A stretch of 64,000 nucleotides of DNA from Rhodothermales bacterium (GCA_028284265.1 JANQRZ010000004.1:62001-126000), one strand, 5' to 3'. Shown: positions 27,389-37,287, numbered from the stretch's first letter. Notes: generated from the sequence alone by a model not told the origin. Made by a program: numbers and translations.

Positions 27389-28729
27389 ATGCTACACAAA
27401 CTCACTACTACCCTCAGCGCGCTCCTGCTCGCTGTCTTCATGGTCGCTCCGGCCCTCGCACAGGAGACGCAGTCCTCCAGCCCGGCTGTAGAGATCCCCG
27501 ATGACGGCTATATCGGCACGCTCGACGGCAACGATGGTACCGGCGCGGACGCAGGCATGGCGTGTACCACGCTGTCCTTCTCCAGCGGCATCAGCTCCAT
27601 CTCTGATGTCTCGATGGACCTCTCGATCACGCACACATGGATCGGTGACCTCACCGTGAAAGTGACCAGCCCGTCTGGCACGACCGTCGCACCGATGGTC
27701 CGCCCCTTGGGTGACGGTTTCACCAACCCTGCGGACGATGAAGGTGTTGGTTGCTGCGGTGACTCCTCCAACCTCGATGGCACGGCCATCAACTTCGATG
27801 ATGCGAACGGAACGGACGCCGAGACGATGGGCGACCTCCTCGGCAGTGACGACATCGTGACCGGTAGCTTCTTCGGCAACGGCGATGTGTCGGCCAACTC
27901 CGGCATGTTCAGCACGTTCGACGGCGAAGCCGCTGACGGTGACTGGGAAGTCTGTGTCGGTGATGCCGTCGGTGCCGACGTTGGCACGTTCGACTCCGTC
28001 TCGCTGACCATCTCCGGCGGCGATCCGCCGGCTTCGTTCACCATCGACGCCGATCCGGAAATGCAAACCGTTTCCGCTCCGGGTACGGCTTCCTTCACCT
28101 ATGTGGTCTGCAACAACACCGCAGGCGCTGCCTCCGGTCAGGTGTTCTACGATGCAGGCTTCGGTCCGGTGACCGTTATGATGGGTAGCCTCCCCGCCAT
28201 GTCGTGCTCGCCGACCCTCTCGTTCTCGATTGGCGTACCGGGCATCGCCCCGCCGGGGACCTACAACGTCGCCATCAGCGCCGGTCCGAGCCTCGGCACC
28301 GCCGTCGCTACCGACGATGTGGAAGTGACGGTTGCTGCGGCTCGCGTCGCTCAGGTCGAGATGACGAAGGAGCAGGCTGCTACGCTTACAGTTGAGCGCC
28401 CCGCTGTTGAGCTGGCTCCGTGGACGCTGATCGACGCCCAGCCGTGGCCCGCCCTCGAGGCCGCTGCTCGCACGACCGAGATCGGGACGTTCCCGAACCC
28501 GTTCGTCGACCGCACCGAGATCAGCTTCTCGCTTGAGAGCGCCTCGGAGGTCTCCCTCGTGATCTACGACGTCCGCGGCCGCGAAATCGCGACCCTCGTT
28601 GACGACACGATGGAAGCCGGTCAGCACAACGTGACGTTCGATGCAGCCAGCCTGCCGAGTGGCGTCTACGTGTACCGTCTCCAGGCCGGCACGCAGGTCG
28701 AGACGGGCCGGATGACCCTGCTTCAGTAA
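27389..28729 (+). CDS. Proprotein-convertase P-domain-like secreted protein with T9SS-type C-terminal domain
   Basis: Signal peptide MLHKLTTTLSALLLAVFMVAPALAQ; 'ISDVSMDLSITHTWIGDLTVKVTSPSGTTV...GDWEVCVGDAVGADVGTFDSVSLTI' P-domain; C-terminal 'TFPNPFVDRTEISFSLESASEVSLVIYDVRGREIATLVDDTMEAGQHNVTFDAASLPSGVYVYRLQAG'. Confidence 0.85.
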   Translation: MLHKLTTTLSALLLAVFMVAPALAQETQSSSPAVEIPDDGYIGTLDGNDGTGADAGMACTTLSFSSGISSISDVSMDLSITHTWIGDLTVKVTSPSGTTVAPMVRPLGDGFTNPADDEGVGCCGDSSNLDGTAINFDDANGTDAETMGDLLGSDDIVTGSFFGNGDVSANSGMFSTFDGEAADGDWEVCVGDAVGADVGTFDSVSLTISGGDPPASFTIDADPEMQTVSAPGTASFTYVVCNNTAGAASGQVFYDAGFGPVTVMMGSLPAMSCSPTLSFSIGVPGIAPPGTYNVAISAGPSLGTAVATDDVEVTVAAARVAQVEMTKEQAATLTVERPAVELAPWTLIDAQPWPALEAAARTTEIGTFPNPFVDRTEISFSLESASEVSLVIYDVRGREIATLVDDTMEAGQHNVTFDAASLPSGVYVYRLQAGTQVETGRMTLLQ

Positions 28730-28767
28730 GCTAGGGTTGTGAGCCTCGACTGCTGCGGCAGTCACCG

Positions 28768-28805
28768 AGGGCCGGTGGGGCACACGCTCCGCCGGCCCTT
28801 TTTTT
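28768..28805 (+). terminator. Rho-independent terminator
   Basis: AGGGCCGG(TGG..CCG)CCGGCCCT stem followed by TTTTTTT. Confidence 0.88.
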
Positions 28806-29007
28806 CGTAGGCGAGGCAACGTAGAGCCGGGTGCAGGCGGGAGGTTCGGCGCAGCGCGGATGCGCCTTGGTGCTCGCGGGATTGGGGGGGTATGGAACGA
28901 TAATGCCCGGCGTCTTGCATTTGACATGTGCTGGTGGCATATTGTTGTTTAGAATGAAGTAGAGTTGCTAACGTGCAACAGGTTTTCCTCACTTGACCCC
29001 TGCGACC

Positions 29008-30693
29008 ATGAATCGTTACGCCATGCTACTGCGGAGGAGTGTGCAACTCCTCGTGCTCGCACTCCTCGCTGCGCCTGCCTTCGGACAGGTCTTCACCTTC
29101 AGCGGCGATACCACCGGGGGGCCGACGTGGAACCGACCCGACGATGTGGGCGACGGTACGAGCGGCTCCTGCGAACTGTCCGACTTCGCGCCTGCCGTGC
29201 CCTATGGGTCGCACACCTTCTCCGTCGCCATCGGCGGTACGTATAAGGTGGAGGTGGACTACGACGAGTTTACCTTCGCTGGTAAGATGGCGCTCTATGA
29301 GGCCGCCTTCGATTCTGCCGACCCCTGCGCGGGGCTGATCGCGCTTGACGACTTCAACACGGGCGGCATCATGCGTATCGAGAACGCCAATCTGACAGCG
29401 GGTACCTCGTACATCATCGTCGTGACGGGCTTCTTCGATTTCAGCGTCGGCCCTTACAGCGGCGACGTTGATCTGCCCTTCGTTGTCGAGGAGATCGGCG
29501 ATGCGGGCGACCTCGTGAGTGCGCCTGGGCAAGACGCCCGAACCGCCACAGGCGGCCTCTCAGGGACGCTCTCGACCATCGGCACCGACCGCGACTGCTT
29601 TCTGATCTACGTCTCCGATCCGTCCACCTTTAGTGCGAGCGTCTCCTCCTTCGGCGGCGGCCCGACGAGTCTGGCGACGCTCACCATGTTCGACGAAAGT
29701 CTCAACGCCATCGTGCGGGACCCGTCGTTCCTGTTCGAGTCCGATGGCGGGGTCAAGGGCGACTACTACCTCTGCATCACTCAGCGCGACTTCCTGCCGC
29801 GCAACGCTGACGGCGAGTGGCCCTTCGGCTATATCGGTGTCCCCTTCACGGGCGATGCCGTGCTCGACAGTTGGGACTCGGGCGAAGGCGGTACGGTGCC
29901 CTATCTCATCAGCCTTAGCGGAGGCGTCGGGGCCATCCAGTCCTACGACCTCGACGTGACAGCCACCTCCCCGCTGCACATCCCGCCCGGCTTCTCCGTG
30001 ACGTTCGACTACACCATCGAGAACAAGACGGCCTCGCCGGTCACCGGCACGCTGTGGGGCTACGTGCGGAGCATCGTCGATACCGGAGCGATCATTCTGA
30101 CCGAATCGATCCGGTCGGGTACCCTCCCCGCCGGGGCGACGGTCTCTGATACCTTCAGCCGTGCGGTGCCTTCGATTGCGCCGGAAGGGGTCTATTACTA
30201 CACGTTCAACATTGGCATCTTCTCCTCGGCGGTCGTCGATACCGAGACGATCATTGTCATCGTGGACGACCCGGACCGGTTCGGCCCGACGGTCACCGAC
30301 CTGCTGGCTGAGGCCAAGCGCTCGGGCGATGCGGCAACCTATGACGCGGTGCTGAGCGAGTATCTGGAGCGTGCCAAGGCCGCCTGGAGTATTGTCGAGG
30401 CCATGCCGGTGCCGCCCGTTGAGGCAGCGGTGCGTACCGAGAGCGTCGGTGCCTACCCGAACCCGTTCGCCCGAAGCACCGAGATCGCCTTCGCGCTTGA
30501 CAAGGCGTCCAACGTCTCGCTCGTCGTCTACGATGTGCGTGGCCGCGAGGTCGCTCGCCTCGTCGAGGGCACGATGGAAGCGGGCCAGCACAACGTGACG
30601 TTCGATGCAGCCAGCCTACCGAGTGGCGTCTACGTGTACCGTTTGGCGACAGAGGCCGGCGTCGAGACCGGACGCATCACGCTCATTCGCTAG
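29008..30693 (+). CDS. Secreted protein with T9SS-type C-terminal domain (paralogous C-terminal half to 27389..28729)
   Basis: Signal peptide MNRYAMLLRRSVQLLVLALLAAPAFGQ; C-terminal 'AYPNPFARSTEIAFALDKASNVSLVVYDVRGREVARLVEGTMEAGQHNVTFDAASLPSGVYVYRL'. Confidence 0.82.
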   Translation: MNRYAMLLRRSVQLLVLALLAAPAFGQVFTFSGDTTGGPTWNRPDDVGDGTSGSCELSDFAPAVPYGSHTFSVAIGGTYKVEVDYDEFTFAGKMALYEAAFDSADPCAGLIALDDFNTGGIMRIENANLTAGTSYIIVVTGFFDFSVGPYSGDVDLPFVVEEIGDAGDLVSAPGQDARTATGGLSGTLSTIGTDRDCFLIYVSDPSTFSASVSSFGGGPTSLATLTMFDESLNAIVRDPSFLFESDGGVKGDYYLCITQRDFLPRNADGEWPFGYIGVPFTGDAVLDSWDSGEGGTVPYLISLSGGVGAIQSYDLDVTATSPLHIPPGFSVTFDYTIENKTASPVTGTLWGYVRSIVDTGAIILTESIRSGTLPAGATVSDTFSRAVPSIAPEGVYYYTFNIGIFSSAVVDTETIIVIVDDPDRFGPTVTDLLAEAKRSGDAATYDAVLSEYLERAKAAWSIVEAMPVPPVEAAVRTESVGAYPNPFARSTEIAFALDKASNVSLVVYDVRGREVARLVEGTMEAGQHNVTFDAASLPSGVYVYRLATEAGVETGRITLIR

Positions 30694-30713
30694 CTATGTA
30701 GTGGTGTTCTAGC

Positions 30714-30757
30714 GGGCGGGTGGGGTGCAGCGATGCGCACCACCCGCCCCTGCGTTT
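30714..30757 (+). terminator. Hairpin after the 29008 gene
   Basis: GGGCGGGTGG...CCACCCGCCC perfect 10-bp arms; weak T tract (TGCGTTT). Confidence 0.55.
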
Positions 30758-30848
30758 ACCACGCTGCACCACCTCGAAGCCGGGTGGCGTCTGGACTATC
30801 GGCACGCCTTTGCGGTCGGATCTGACCGAAAGACAACGTCATCGTTCG

Positions 30849-31640
30849 TCAAGCGGAATGCAGTACGGGGCAGATACCAGGCTCATCCAAGAAGCGCGTC
30901 AGGGCACCCCCGCCCTCGCGCAATCGAGCATGGTCGGTGCAGAGGTGGAGGGCCAGGCTGCATCGGGGTAGGTTCGCCCGGTTTGGCCCGCTGCCGTGAT
31001 AGGTCAGGCTGTCGTGGAAGCTGACGCCACCGGGCGGGAGAACAGCCTCGACCTCCTCCCAATGTGCCTCGTCCGGGATATCGAGAGAGATTCGCTGTGC
31101 ATCGGGATCGTGGGCGAAGAAGTCGCTATCCTCCCGAAGCCCCCAGCGGTGGGAGCCGCGCACGAAGCGGAGCGGCCCGCTCTCGGCGGTGACATCGCTG
31201 AGGGCGACCCAAGCTGTTAGCAAGCCATCGGGTGAGGCCCAGTCGTCCTGCCAGTAGTGATAGTCCTGATGCCAGCCGACGCTGGTCGGGGCATCCGGGG
31301 TCGTGAGCGGCGGCTTGTAGAGGAGTTGCACCCACCAGACCTGAACGTGCGTCGCCCCGGTGAGCGCAGCGGCTTGGGCACCGATAGCCGGATGGCTCGC
31401 CACCTCGCGGAGGGCTTCATTGGCGATGTGCCCCAGCTCGATCTTGCACAGGATATGCGGATCGTCGCCGGGGTTCCAAGGCGAGGCGTAGGGCGCGCGG
31501 CCTGTATCGTAGTGTCCGGCACGCACCGAATCGATGCCTGCTCGGGCACGCTCAATGAGCGACATCGGGAGAACAGGCTTCGGCTCAAGTGCGAAGCCTT
31601 CATGCTGAAACCTCGAAGCCGGGGATACCGTGAGGGTCAT
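30849..31640 (-). CDS. Phytanoyl-CoA dioxygenase (PhyH) family protein
   Basis: 'VGWHQDYHYWQDD' (HxD) and 'SFHDSLTYHGSGPNRANLPRCSLALHL' distal His; 'LRFVRGSHRWG'. Confidence 0.85.
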   Translation of the reverse strand: MTLTVSPASRFQHEGFALEPKPVLPMSLIERARAGIDSVRAGHYDTGRAPYASPWNPGDDPHILCKIELGHIANEALREVASHPAIGAQAAALTGATHVQVWWVQLLYKPPLTTPDAPTSVGWHQDYHYWQDDWASPDGLLTAWVALSDVTAESGPLRFVRGSHRWGLREDSDFFAHDPDAQRISLDIPDEAHWEEVEAVLPPGGVSFHDSLTYHGSGPNRANLPRCSLALHLCTDHARLREGGGALTRFLDEPGICPVLHSA

Positions 31641-32785
31641 GAGGCGAGAAAGCGGTGACGCAGCGGGACACGCACGAGCGCTCCACTCCGAGAGGTCAGC
31701 GTGACGCTGTCTTCTCCTTCGTGCGCGTGAATCTCAGCGACGTGGTCGAACATCGCCGGGACGCGGGCGACGGCGCTGATGCAGGCGATGTGGAAGGGGC
31801 CGCCCGCGAGTGATACGGTGGTCGGGATACCCTGCTCCGAGAGGGCGTTGGGCGCGGCGGATTCGGCGAGGCCGAAGTGGAAGTACGACGTGACCTCTTC
31901 CAGCCCGAGGACGTTCACATGGCGACTGTTCCACGGCGCGTAGTGGCGACCCCCGTTCGAGATCCAGAGAATCGTCTGTCGCAACACCGTGGGGTCTTTG
32001 AGGGTGAACCAGACGTAGCCCTCGTCGGGAAACGTCACCGCCGTCCACGCGAGCGGGAGGGTCGGGTCTGAGGCGAGGAGGACGAGGTCTTCATAACCGC
32101 GCCGCGCCGGGTAGCGACTGAGGTCCGTGAGGTCGCCCATGACCGTCGGTATAGCGCCGAGGTCGTCGAAGGCCGCTCCGGGTTCGAGGAGCGAATAGCC
32201 CCCATGCTCAGGGTTCTCGACTGGCACGGGCGAGGTCTGGCCGAGCACAAAGGGGCTGGTGGCGATCAGGCCGCTGCCCTCGGCGTCGGGGAACTTCAGC
32301 ATGGCGTGGTGCCCGAAACTCATCGGCCCGGTCATGCCGGTGACGGAGTGGCGCTGGTAGACCGCCGTGTGCTCGTCGATCAAGGTGATCTCTTTGCGGA
32401 CGCGGCCCTTTCGAGCAGTAGTGTCGAGGTGGAGGCGGAGCGAGACGGTGTCCCCCTCGCGCCGAAGCTCATCGAGCGTCCAAGCGTCGTTCGCGCTCTC
32501 GCCGTGAGGTGGGTGCTCCTCATCCTCGAACGGGGCTGCATTACCGCCGAAGGGGAGGCAAAAGAAATCGCCCCGGAGCACGCGGAGCATCGGAAGGAGG
32601 TGAACAGCGGCAGGCTCTTCGGTCCACGGTGCCACCGCGTAGGGCCGGACGTTGCGGTCGCCGAGCCGGAACGTTGTGGGACCGAGGTGCCCGCCCTGCT
32701 CCGTGACAAAGGTCTCAACACTCGATCCGGCCAGACGCCACGACGGTTGTCCATGGATCGTTTGAAGAGGTGATTCTAATTTCAT
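31637..32785 (-). CDS. Aldose-1-epimerase/galactose-mutarotase-like protein
   Basis: 'VTEQGGHLGPTTFRL', 'LPFGGNAAPFEDEEHPPHGESAND', 'GHHAMLKFPD', 'ILWISNGGRHYAPWNSRHVNVLGLEEVTSYFHFGL'; overlaps the adjacent gene by 4 bp. Confidence 0.65.
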   Translation of the reverse strand: MKLESPLQTIHGQPSWRLAGSSVETFVTEQGGHLGPTTFRLGDRNVRPYAVAPWTEEPAAVHLLPMLRVLRGDFFCLPFGGNAAPFEDEEHPPHGESANDAWTLDELRREGDTVSLRLHLDTTARKGRVRKEITLIDEHTAVYQRHSVTGMTGPMSFGHHAMLKFPDAEGSGLIATSPFVLGQTSPVPVENPEHGGYSLLEPGAAFDDLGAIPTVMGDLTDLSRYPARRGYEDLVLLASDPTLPLAWTAVTFPDEGYVWFTLKDPTVLRQTILWISNGGRHYAPWNSRHVNVLGLEEVTSYFHFGLAESAAPNALSEQGIPTTVSLAGGPFHIACISAVARVPAMFDHVAEIHAHEGEDSVTLTSRSGALVRVPLRHRFLAS

Positions 32786-32796
32786 AGAACGATAGG

Positions 32797-33663
32797 TCAG
32801 GCTGGGCGATGGCAGGCGAGCGGAGCACCGCGCACTCCGGCATCGATTCGGGTGAGGTGCCAGCGTCCGAGGTTGGCTGTCAGAAGCTGGTCGAAGTCAG
32901 GTCCAGCGAAGGCGATGTTGGTCGGGTTGCACAGCGTATGGGCCTCCCAGTCGTCGACAAAGACCTCGGGCGTGCTCCCGCTGGAGGCCACGCGATAAAT
33001 ACGCGACGGGGCATAGCAGGAGATGTACAGACTCCCCTCCATGTCGAAGGCGATGCCGTCGGGTACTGTCTCCGGGAGCACGGCAATTTCGGTGCGTGCT
33101 CCCGCTGTGCCATCGTCCAGAATCTCGACCCGCTCGACGCCGGGAAGCCACGAGCAGACGACGTAGAGCGCCCGCTCGTCGGGAGCCAGCGCGAGACCGT
33201 TAGCAAAGTTGAACGGCCCCGCGTACCAGACCCGTCCGCGCCCTTCGGCATCGAAGGCGAGGATGCGCCCGTTGACTTCGCGGAAGGCTCCGCTGTCGGA
33301 GACGTAGAGGGTGCCGTCCGATGCGAACACCGGAAAGTTGGGGATGCCGAACGGCTCGCCATCCTCCGGCTTGCGGGCGAACTCCGTCAGTTCGCGCGAG
33401 GCGAGGTCGAGCCGCCACACACACTGGTTCTTCAGGTCGCAGACGGCCAGCCACGAGGCGTCGGGGCTGAACGCGAGGCCGAGCACGAAGCCGCCCGTGT
33501 TGGCGACCTCCTCGGCCTGCTTCCCGTCCGCGTCGATCCGGTAGATCTGTCCGGCTTCGCCCCCGGCCCACACCGAGCCGTCCGGGTGTACGGCCACGCA
33601 CTCCGGGTGGTCGAGGCCGTCGTAAAACGTCGAGGCATGGTCAAGCGATAGGACAGGAGACAT
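32797..33663 (-). CDS. SMP-30/gluconolactonase/LRE family protein
   Basis: 'ECVAVHPDGSVWAGGEAGQIYRIDADGK', 'NGLALAPDERALYVVCSWLPGVERVEI', 'PDGIAFDMEGSLYISCYAPSRIYRV', 'CNPTNIAFAGPDFDQLLTANLG'. Confidence 0.9.
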   Translation of the reverse strand: MSPVLSLDHASTFYDGLDHPECVAVHPDGSVWAGGEAGQIYRIDADGKQAEEVANTGGFVLGLAFSPDASWLAVCDLKNQCVWRLDLASRELTEFARKPEDGEPFGIPNFPVFASDGTLYVSDSGAFREVNGRILAFDAEGRGRVWYAGPFNFANGLALAPDERALYVVCSWLPGVERVEILDDGTAGARTEIAVLPETVPDGIAFDMEGSLYISCYAPSRIYRVASSGSTPEVFVDDWEAHTLCNPTNIAFAGPDFDQLLTANLGRWHLTRIDAGVRGAPLACHRPA

Positions 33664-33670
33664 GAGCGTG

Positions 33671-34891
33671 TCAGGAAGAGGGCGAGGCCCAATCGGTCTT
33701 GGGCCACAGACTGAAGTAGGTGGGGCGTTGGGGGTCGCGGTCGTAGGGGTAGGATCCGAGCTTCTGGTAGAGTTCGGCGAACTCGGCGAGCTTCTCGCGG
33801 TCGAGGGTGACGCCGAGGCCGGGGCCGGTGGGGACGGCGATGTGTCCGTCTTCGTAGGCCAGCTTGCCGCCTTCGATCACGTCGTCCGTGAGGTGGTGGT
33901 AGTGCGCGTCGGCGGCGAAGTTGAGGTTCGGGAGCGCGGCCCCGAGGTGGAGCATCGTGGCGAGTTGGATGCCGAGTTCGCCGGACGAGTGGACGGCGGT
34001 GCCCAACTGAAACGTATTGCACACGACGCCTGCCTTCCATGCCTGCCGTAGCCCGCCCCAGAACGTGGTGTCGAGGAGGATCACGTCCACCGCGTTCGTG
34101 CGAATCGACGCGGCGAGTTGCTCGAAGTTGACCACCACGGTGTTGGTCGCGGTCGGGATACGGACGGCCTCGCGAACACGGCGCATGCCCTCCAAGCCCC
34201 AGCAGGGGTCCTCGAAGTAGTCGTTGTTCAGGTCCTCGATGGCCCGCCCGATGCGGATGCTTTCCTCGACCGACCACGCAGCGTTCGGGTCGATGCGGAG
34301 CCGGTGGTCAGGGAATGCCTCGGCGAGGGTGCGGAAGACCTCAATCTCGTGGTCTGGGTCGAAGACTCCCGCCTTGAGCTTGTGGGCTGTGAAGCCGTAG
34401 CGCTCAGTGAGGTCGCGGGCGTGGCGCACCATGCGCTCGGGTGAGTCCTCGCCGCCGTGCCCGTTCGTCTCGGCGGGGAGGCGGAAGAAGAGGTAGGAGG
34501 CGAACGGCACCCGCTCGCGGATCGCTCCGCCGAGGAGGTCGCACGCCCGGATGCCGAGCTTCTTGCCGATCAGGTCGATGCAGGCAAACTCGATGGCGGC
34601 ATGAAGCTGGAGCCGGTTGTTGTAGAGCGAGGCCGTCGGGTTGCAGATTTTCCAGAAGAGTGCTTCGAGTTGCATCGGGTCGTGCCCGAGGAGGTACGGC
34701 TTCAGCGCGGCGAACGCGGCCTCGGCGGACTCGCCGCCACCGCCCATCTCGCCCAGCCCGACCAGCCCCTCGTCCGTCTCGACCTCCACAATCGTGCGGA
34801 CGAAGCGGCCCCAGTGCGCGCCATTGGCGTGGCGAAGCGGGGCTTCGAGCGGAACCGTGACAGTCGTGGCGCGGAGGTCGGTGATCTTCAT
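33671..34891 (-). CDS. Mandelate racemase/enolase superfamily dehydratase, glucarate-dehydratase-like
   Basis: '[37 protein letters not shown]', '[12 protein letters not shown]', '[42 protein letters not shown]', '[16 protein letters not shown]'. Confidence 0.88.
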   Translation of the reverse strand: MKITDLRATTVTVPLEAPLRHANGAHWGRFVRTIVEVETDEGLVGLGEMGGGGESAEAAFAALKPYLLGHDPMQLEALFWKICNPTASLYNNRLQLHAAIEFACIDLIGKKLGIRACDLLGGAIRERVPFASYLFFRLPAETNGHGGEDSPERMVRHARDLTERYGFTAHKLKAGVFDPDHEIEVFRTLAEAFPDHRLRIDPNAAWSVEESIRIGRAIEDLNNDYFEDPCWGLEGMRRVREAVRIPTATNTVVVNFEQLAASIRTNAVDVILLDTTFWGGLRQAWKAGVVCNTFQLGTAVHSSGELGIQLATMLHLGAALPNLNFAADAHYHHLTDDVIEGGKLAYEDGHIAVPTGPGLGVTLDREKLAEFAELYQKLGSYPYDRDPQRPTYFSLWPKTDWASPSS

Positions 34892-34894
34892 GGC

Positions 34895-35662
34895 TCAGTC
34901 CCGTTTGCTGCCGCCGATGGACAGGCCGAGGCCGCCATCGATCCGGTAGGCTTGGCCGGTGATGAAGGCCGCGTCGGCACTGCACAGATAGCCAATGAGC
35001 GACGCCACCTCCTCAGCCGTAGCGATGCGCTTGACGGGGTGCATCTCGTTGACTTCGCGCATCACCTCGTCGGGATCGGGCGATTCGTTGACGGCCCACC
35101 GGAGCATCGGCGTATCGACCGTGCCGGGGCAGACCGCGACGGAGCGGACGTTGGGGGCATAGTCCACCGCGATGCTCCGGGTCAGGCCGAGGAGCGCTGT
35201 CTTGCTCGTCGTGTAGGCGGCCACGTTGGCCTGCGTGATGAAGCTCTGCACGCTCGCCACGTTGACCACCACGCCGCGGCCCCGCTCGACCATCGACGGG
35301 AGCGCCTGCTTCGCGCAGAGGAAGGCGCTTTTGAGGTTGACGTTCATCACCTCGTCCCACAGCGCCTCGCTCGTCTGCGTGACGGTTCCGTAGCGCTGAA
35401 TGCCCGCATTGTTGACGAGCAGGTCAATCCCGCCGAACGCTTCGCGGACTGTCTCGAAGGCCGACTCGATGGTGGCTCCGTCCGACACATCGCAGCGGAC
35501 GAAGAGATGGTCCCCGTCGAGGTCGGTGGCAGTCGCGGCTCCGTCGGGGTCGGCGTCGAGGAGCGCGACGCGGGCACCCTCTTTCGCAAAGAGCGCGGCA
35601 GTGGCCGCGCCGATGCCTTTCGCCGCGCCGGTCACGACAGCTACATGGTCGTCGAATCGCAT
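34895..35662 (-). CDS. SDR family NAD(P)-dependent oxidoreductase
   Basis: 'VAVVTGAAKGIGAATA', 'LVNNAGI', 'AAYTTSKTALLGLTRSIAVDYA', 'GQAYRIDGGL'. Confidence 0.92.
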   Translation of the reverse strand: MRFDDHVAVVTGAAKGIGAATAALFAKEGARVALLDADPDGAATATDLDGDHLFVRCDVSDGATIESAFETVREAFGGIDLLVNNAGIQRYGTVTQTSEALWDEVMNVNLKSAFLCAKQALPSMVERGRGVVVNVASVQSFITQANVAAYTTSKTALLGLTRSIAVDYAPNVRSVAVCPGTVDTPMLRWAVNESPDPDEVMREVNEMHPVKRIATAEEVASLIGYLCSADAAFITGQAYRIDGGLGLSIGGSKRD

Positions 35663-35664
35663 GG

Positions 35665-36462
35665 TCAGATCGGTTCTTCTTCAACAGGGTTGGTGAGGGC
35701 ACCGATGCCGCTGATCTCAACCGTCACCGTGTCGCCCGGTTGGAGCCAGCGCGGCGGGAGTTGCGCCATCCCGATGCCGACGGGTGTGCCAGTGAGGATG
35801 ACAGTGCCGGGGAGGAGGGTCGTGCTCCCGCTCAGAAACGCGATGCACTCGGCGACCGTGAAGATCATGTCGCTCGTCGAGGCGTGCTGCATCGTCTCGC
35901 CGCTGAGGCGGGTGCGGATCGTGAGTGCCTGCGGGTCGAGGTCCGTGGCGATGACGGGGCCGAGCGGGCAGAACGTGTCGAAGCTCTTGCCCCGACACCA
36001 CTGGCTGCCGCCGCGGTCGATCTGCCAATCGCGGGCGCTCACGTCATTGGCGCAGGTGTAGCCGAGCACGTAGTCGAGCGCGTCGTCTGCCGAGACGTTC
36101 TTGCACCGTCGCCCGATCACAACAGCCAACTCGACCTCGTAGTCCACACGGTCGCTGCGGAGAACACGCGGTAGGAGAATCGGTGCGTCCGGTCCGATGA
36201 CAGCGTTGACGCCTTTGGCGAAGACGACGGGATGCTCGGGGATCGGCAGGCCCGCTTCCTCAGCGTGGGCGCGGTAGTTCAACCCGATGCCCCAGACGGA
36301 GGTCGGCTCGATGGGGGCCAGCACCTCGGCGATGCTGGCAAGCTGATCGGTCTCCTTGATCTCGCCGAACGGTGCCCCCGTGACAACGCGCGCGGTGCCA
36401 TCCGCATGCTGGGCAGCGTAGTGGATGGCACCGTCGGAGTCTCGGTAGCGGAGCAGCTTCAT
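35665..36462 (-). CDS. Fumarylacetoacetate hydrolase family protein
   Basis: 'VWGIGLNYRAHAEEAGLPIPEHPVVFAKGVNAVIGP', 'VDYEVELAVVIGRRCKNVSADDALDYVLGYTCANDVSARDWQ', 'GTVILTGTPVGIGMAQ'; MKLLRY start at 36462. Confidence 0.92.
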   Translation of the reverse strand: MKLLRYRDSDGAIHYAAQHADGTARVVTGAPFGEIKETDQLASIAEVLAPIEPTSVWGIGLNYRAHAEEAGLPIPEHPVVFAKGVNAVIGPDAPILLPRVLRSDRVDYEVELAVVIGRRCKNVSADDALDYVLGYTCANDVSARDWQIDRGGSQWCRGKSFDTFCPLGPVIATDLDPQALTIRTRLSGETMQHASTSDMIFTVAECIAFLSGSTTLLPGTVILTGTPVGIGMAQLPPRWLQPGDTVTVEISGIGALTNPVEEEPI

Positions 36463-36463
36463 G

Positions 36464-37228
36464 TCAGGTCCCGGCGGTCCAGCCGCCGTCGATGTAGAAA
36501 GGTACACCCGTGACGAACCCGGCTTCGTCGCTCGCGAGGTAGGCAGCAGCAGCGGCGATCTCCTCGGGCCGCGCCATCCGACCGACGGGCTGCGTGGCCG
36601 TCATCTCGCGCCGTGCTGCGTCGGGATCGTCGTACTCCTGAAGTCGCTGTGTCACAAACGGTGTCTCGACCCGGCCCGGACAGATCGCCACAGCTCGGAT
36701 ACCATCCGAGGCATGGTCAAGCGCGAGGCACTTCGTCAGTCCCACGACCGCGAACTTGGTCGAGCAATAGGCCAGCCGGTCCTTGATACCGACGATGCCG
36801 CCGATGGACGCGAGGTTGAGCACCACGCCGTGCTTCCGCTCCAGCATACCCGGCAGGAAGGCCTGCGTCACATTGAAGACACCCCGCAGGTTGACCGCGT
36901 AGAGGCGATCGAAGTCTGCCCCTGTCGTCTCCATCATCGTCCCGACGTGCCCGACGCCCGCGTTGTTGACCAGTACATCGAGGCGGCCGTGGGCGGTATG
37001 GACCGTGTGGGCCGCGTCGGCGCAAGAGGCCTCGTCGGTCACGTCGAGCGGCTGAAAGTGTGCGGTGCCGCCCTCGGCGGTGATGGCTTCCGCTGTGGCC
37101 TCGGCGGAAGCGCGGTCGGCGTCTGTCACCCAGACCGTTGCCCCTTCGCGGGCGAAGCGGTGGGCGATGGCCGCGCCGATGCCGGACCCGGCTCCGGTGA
37201 CGAGGGCAATGTGGTCGGAGAGAGGCAC
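36464..37228 (-). CDS. SDR family NAD(P)-dependent oxidoreductase
   Basis: 'IALVTGAGSGIGAAIAHRFA', 'LVNNAGVGHVGTMMETT', 'LAYCSTKFAVVGLTKCLALDHA', 'GVPFYIDGGWTAGT'. Confidence 0.92.
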   Translation of the reverse strand: MPLSDHIALVTGAGSGIGAAIAHRFAREGATVWVTDADRASAEATAEAITAEGGTAHFQPLDVTDEASCADAAHTVHTAHGRLDVLVNNAGVGHVGTMMETTGADFDRLYAVNLRGVFNVTQAFLPGMLERKHGVVLNLASIGGIVGIKDRLAYCSTKFAVVGLTKCLALDHASDGIRAVAICPGRVETPFVTQRLQEYDDPDAARREMTATQPVGRMARPEEIAAAAAYLASDEAGFVTGVPFYIDGGWTAGT

Positions 37229-37287
37229 GGTCGGGCGTTGCGTCTTGACAGGGAAAGAGGGGCGTCGTATTCTTCAGACAGAAAGCT

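Noticed and set aside
30849-37228. Firm assignment of the operon to L-fucose or L-rhamnose degradation
   Set aside because: Family composition fits, but the dehydratase motifs look glucarate-like; the substrate cannot be fixed from sequence reading alone.
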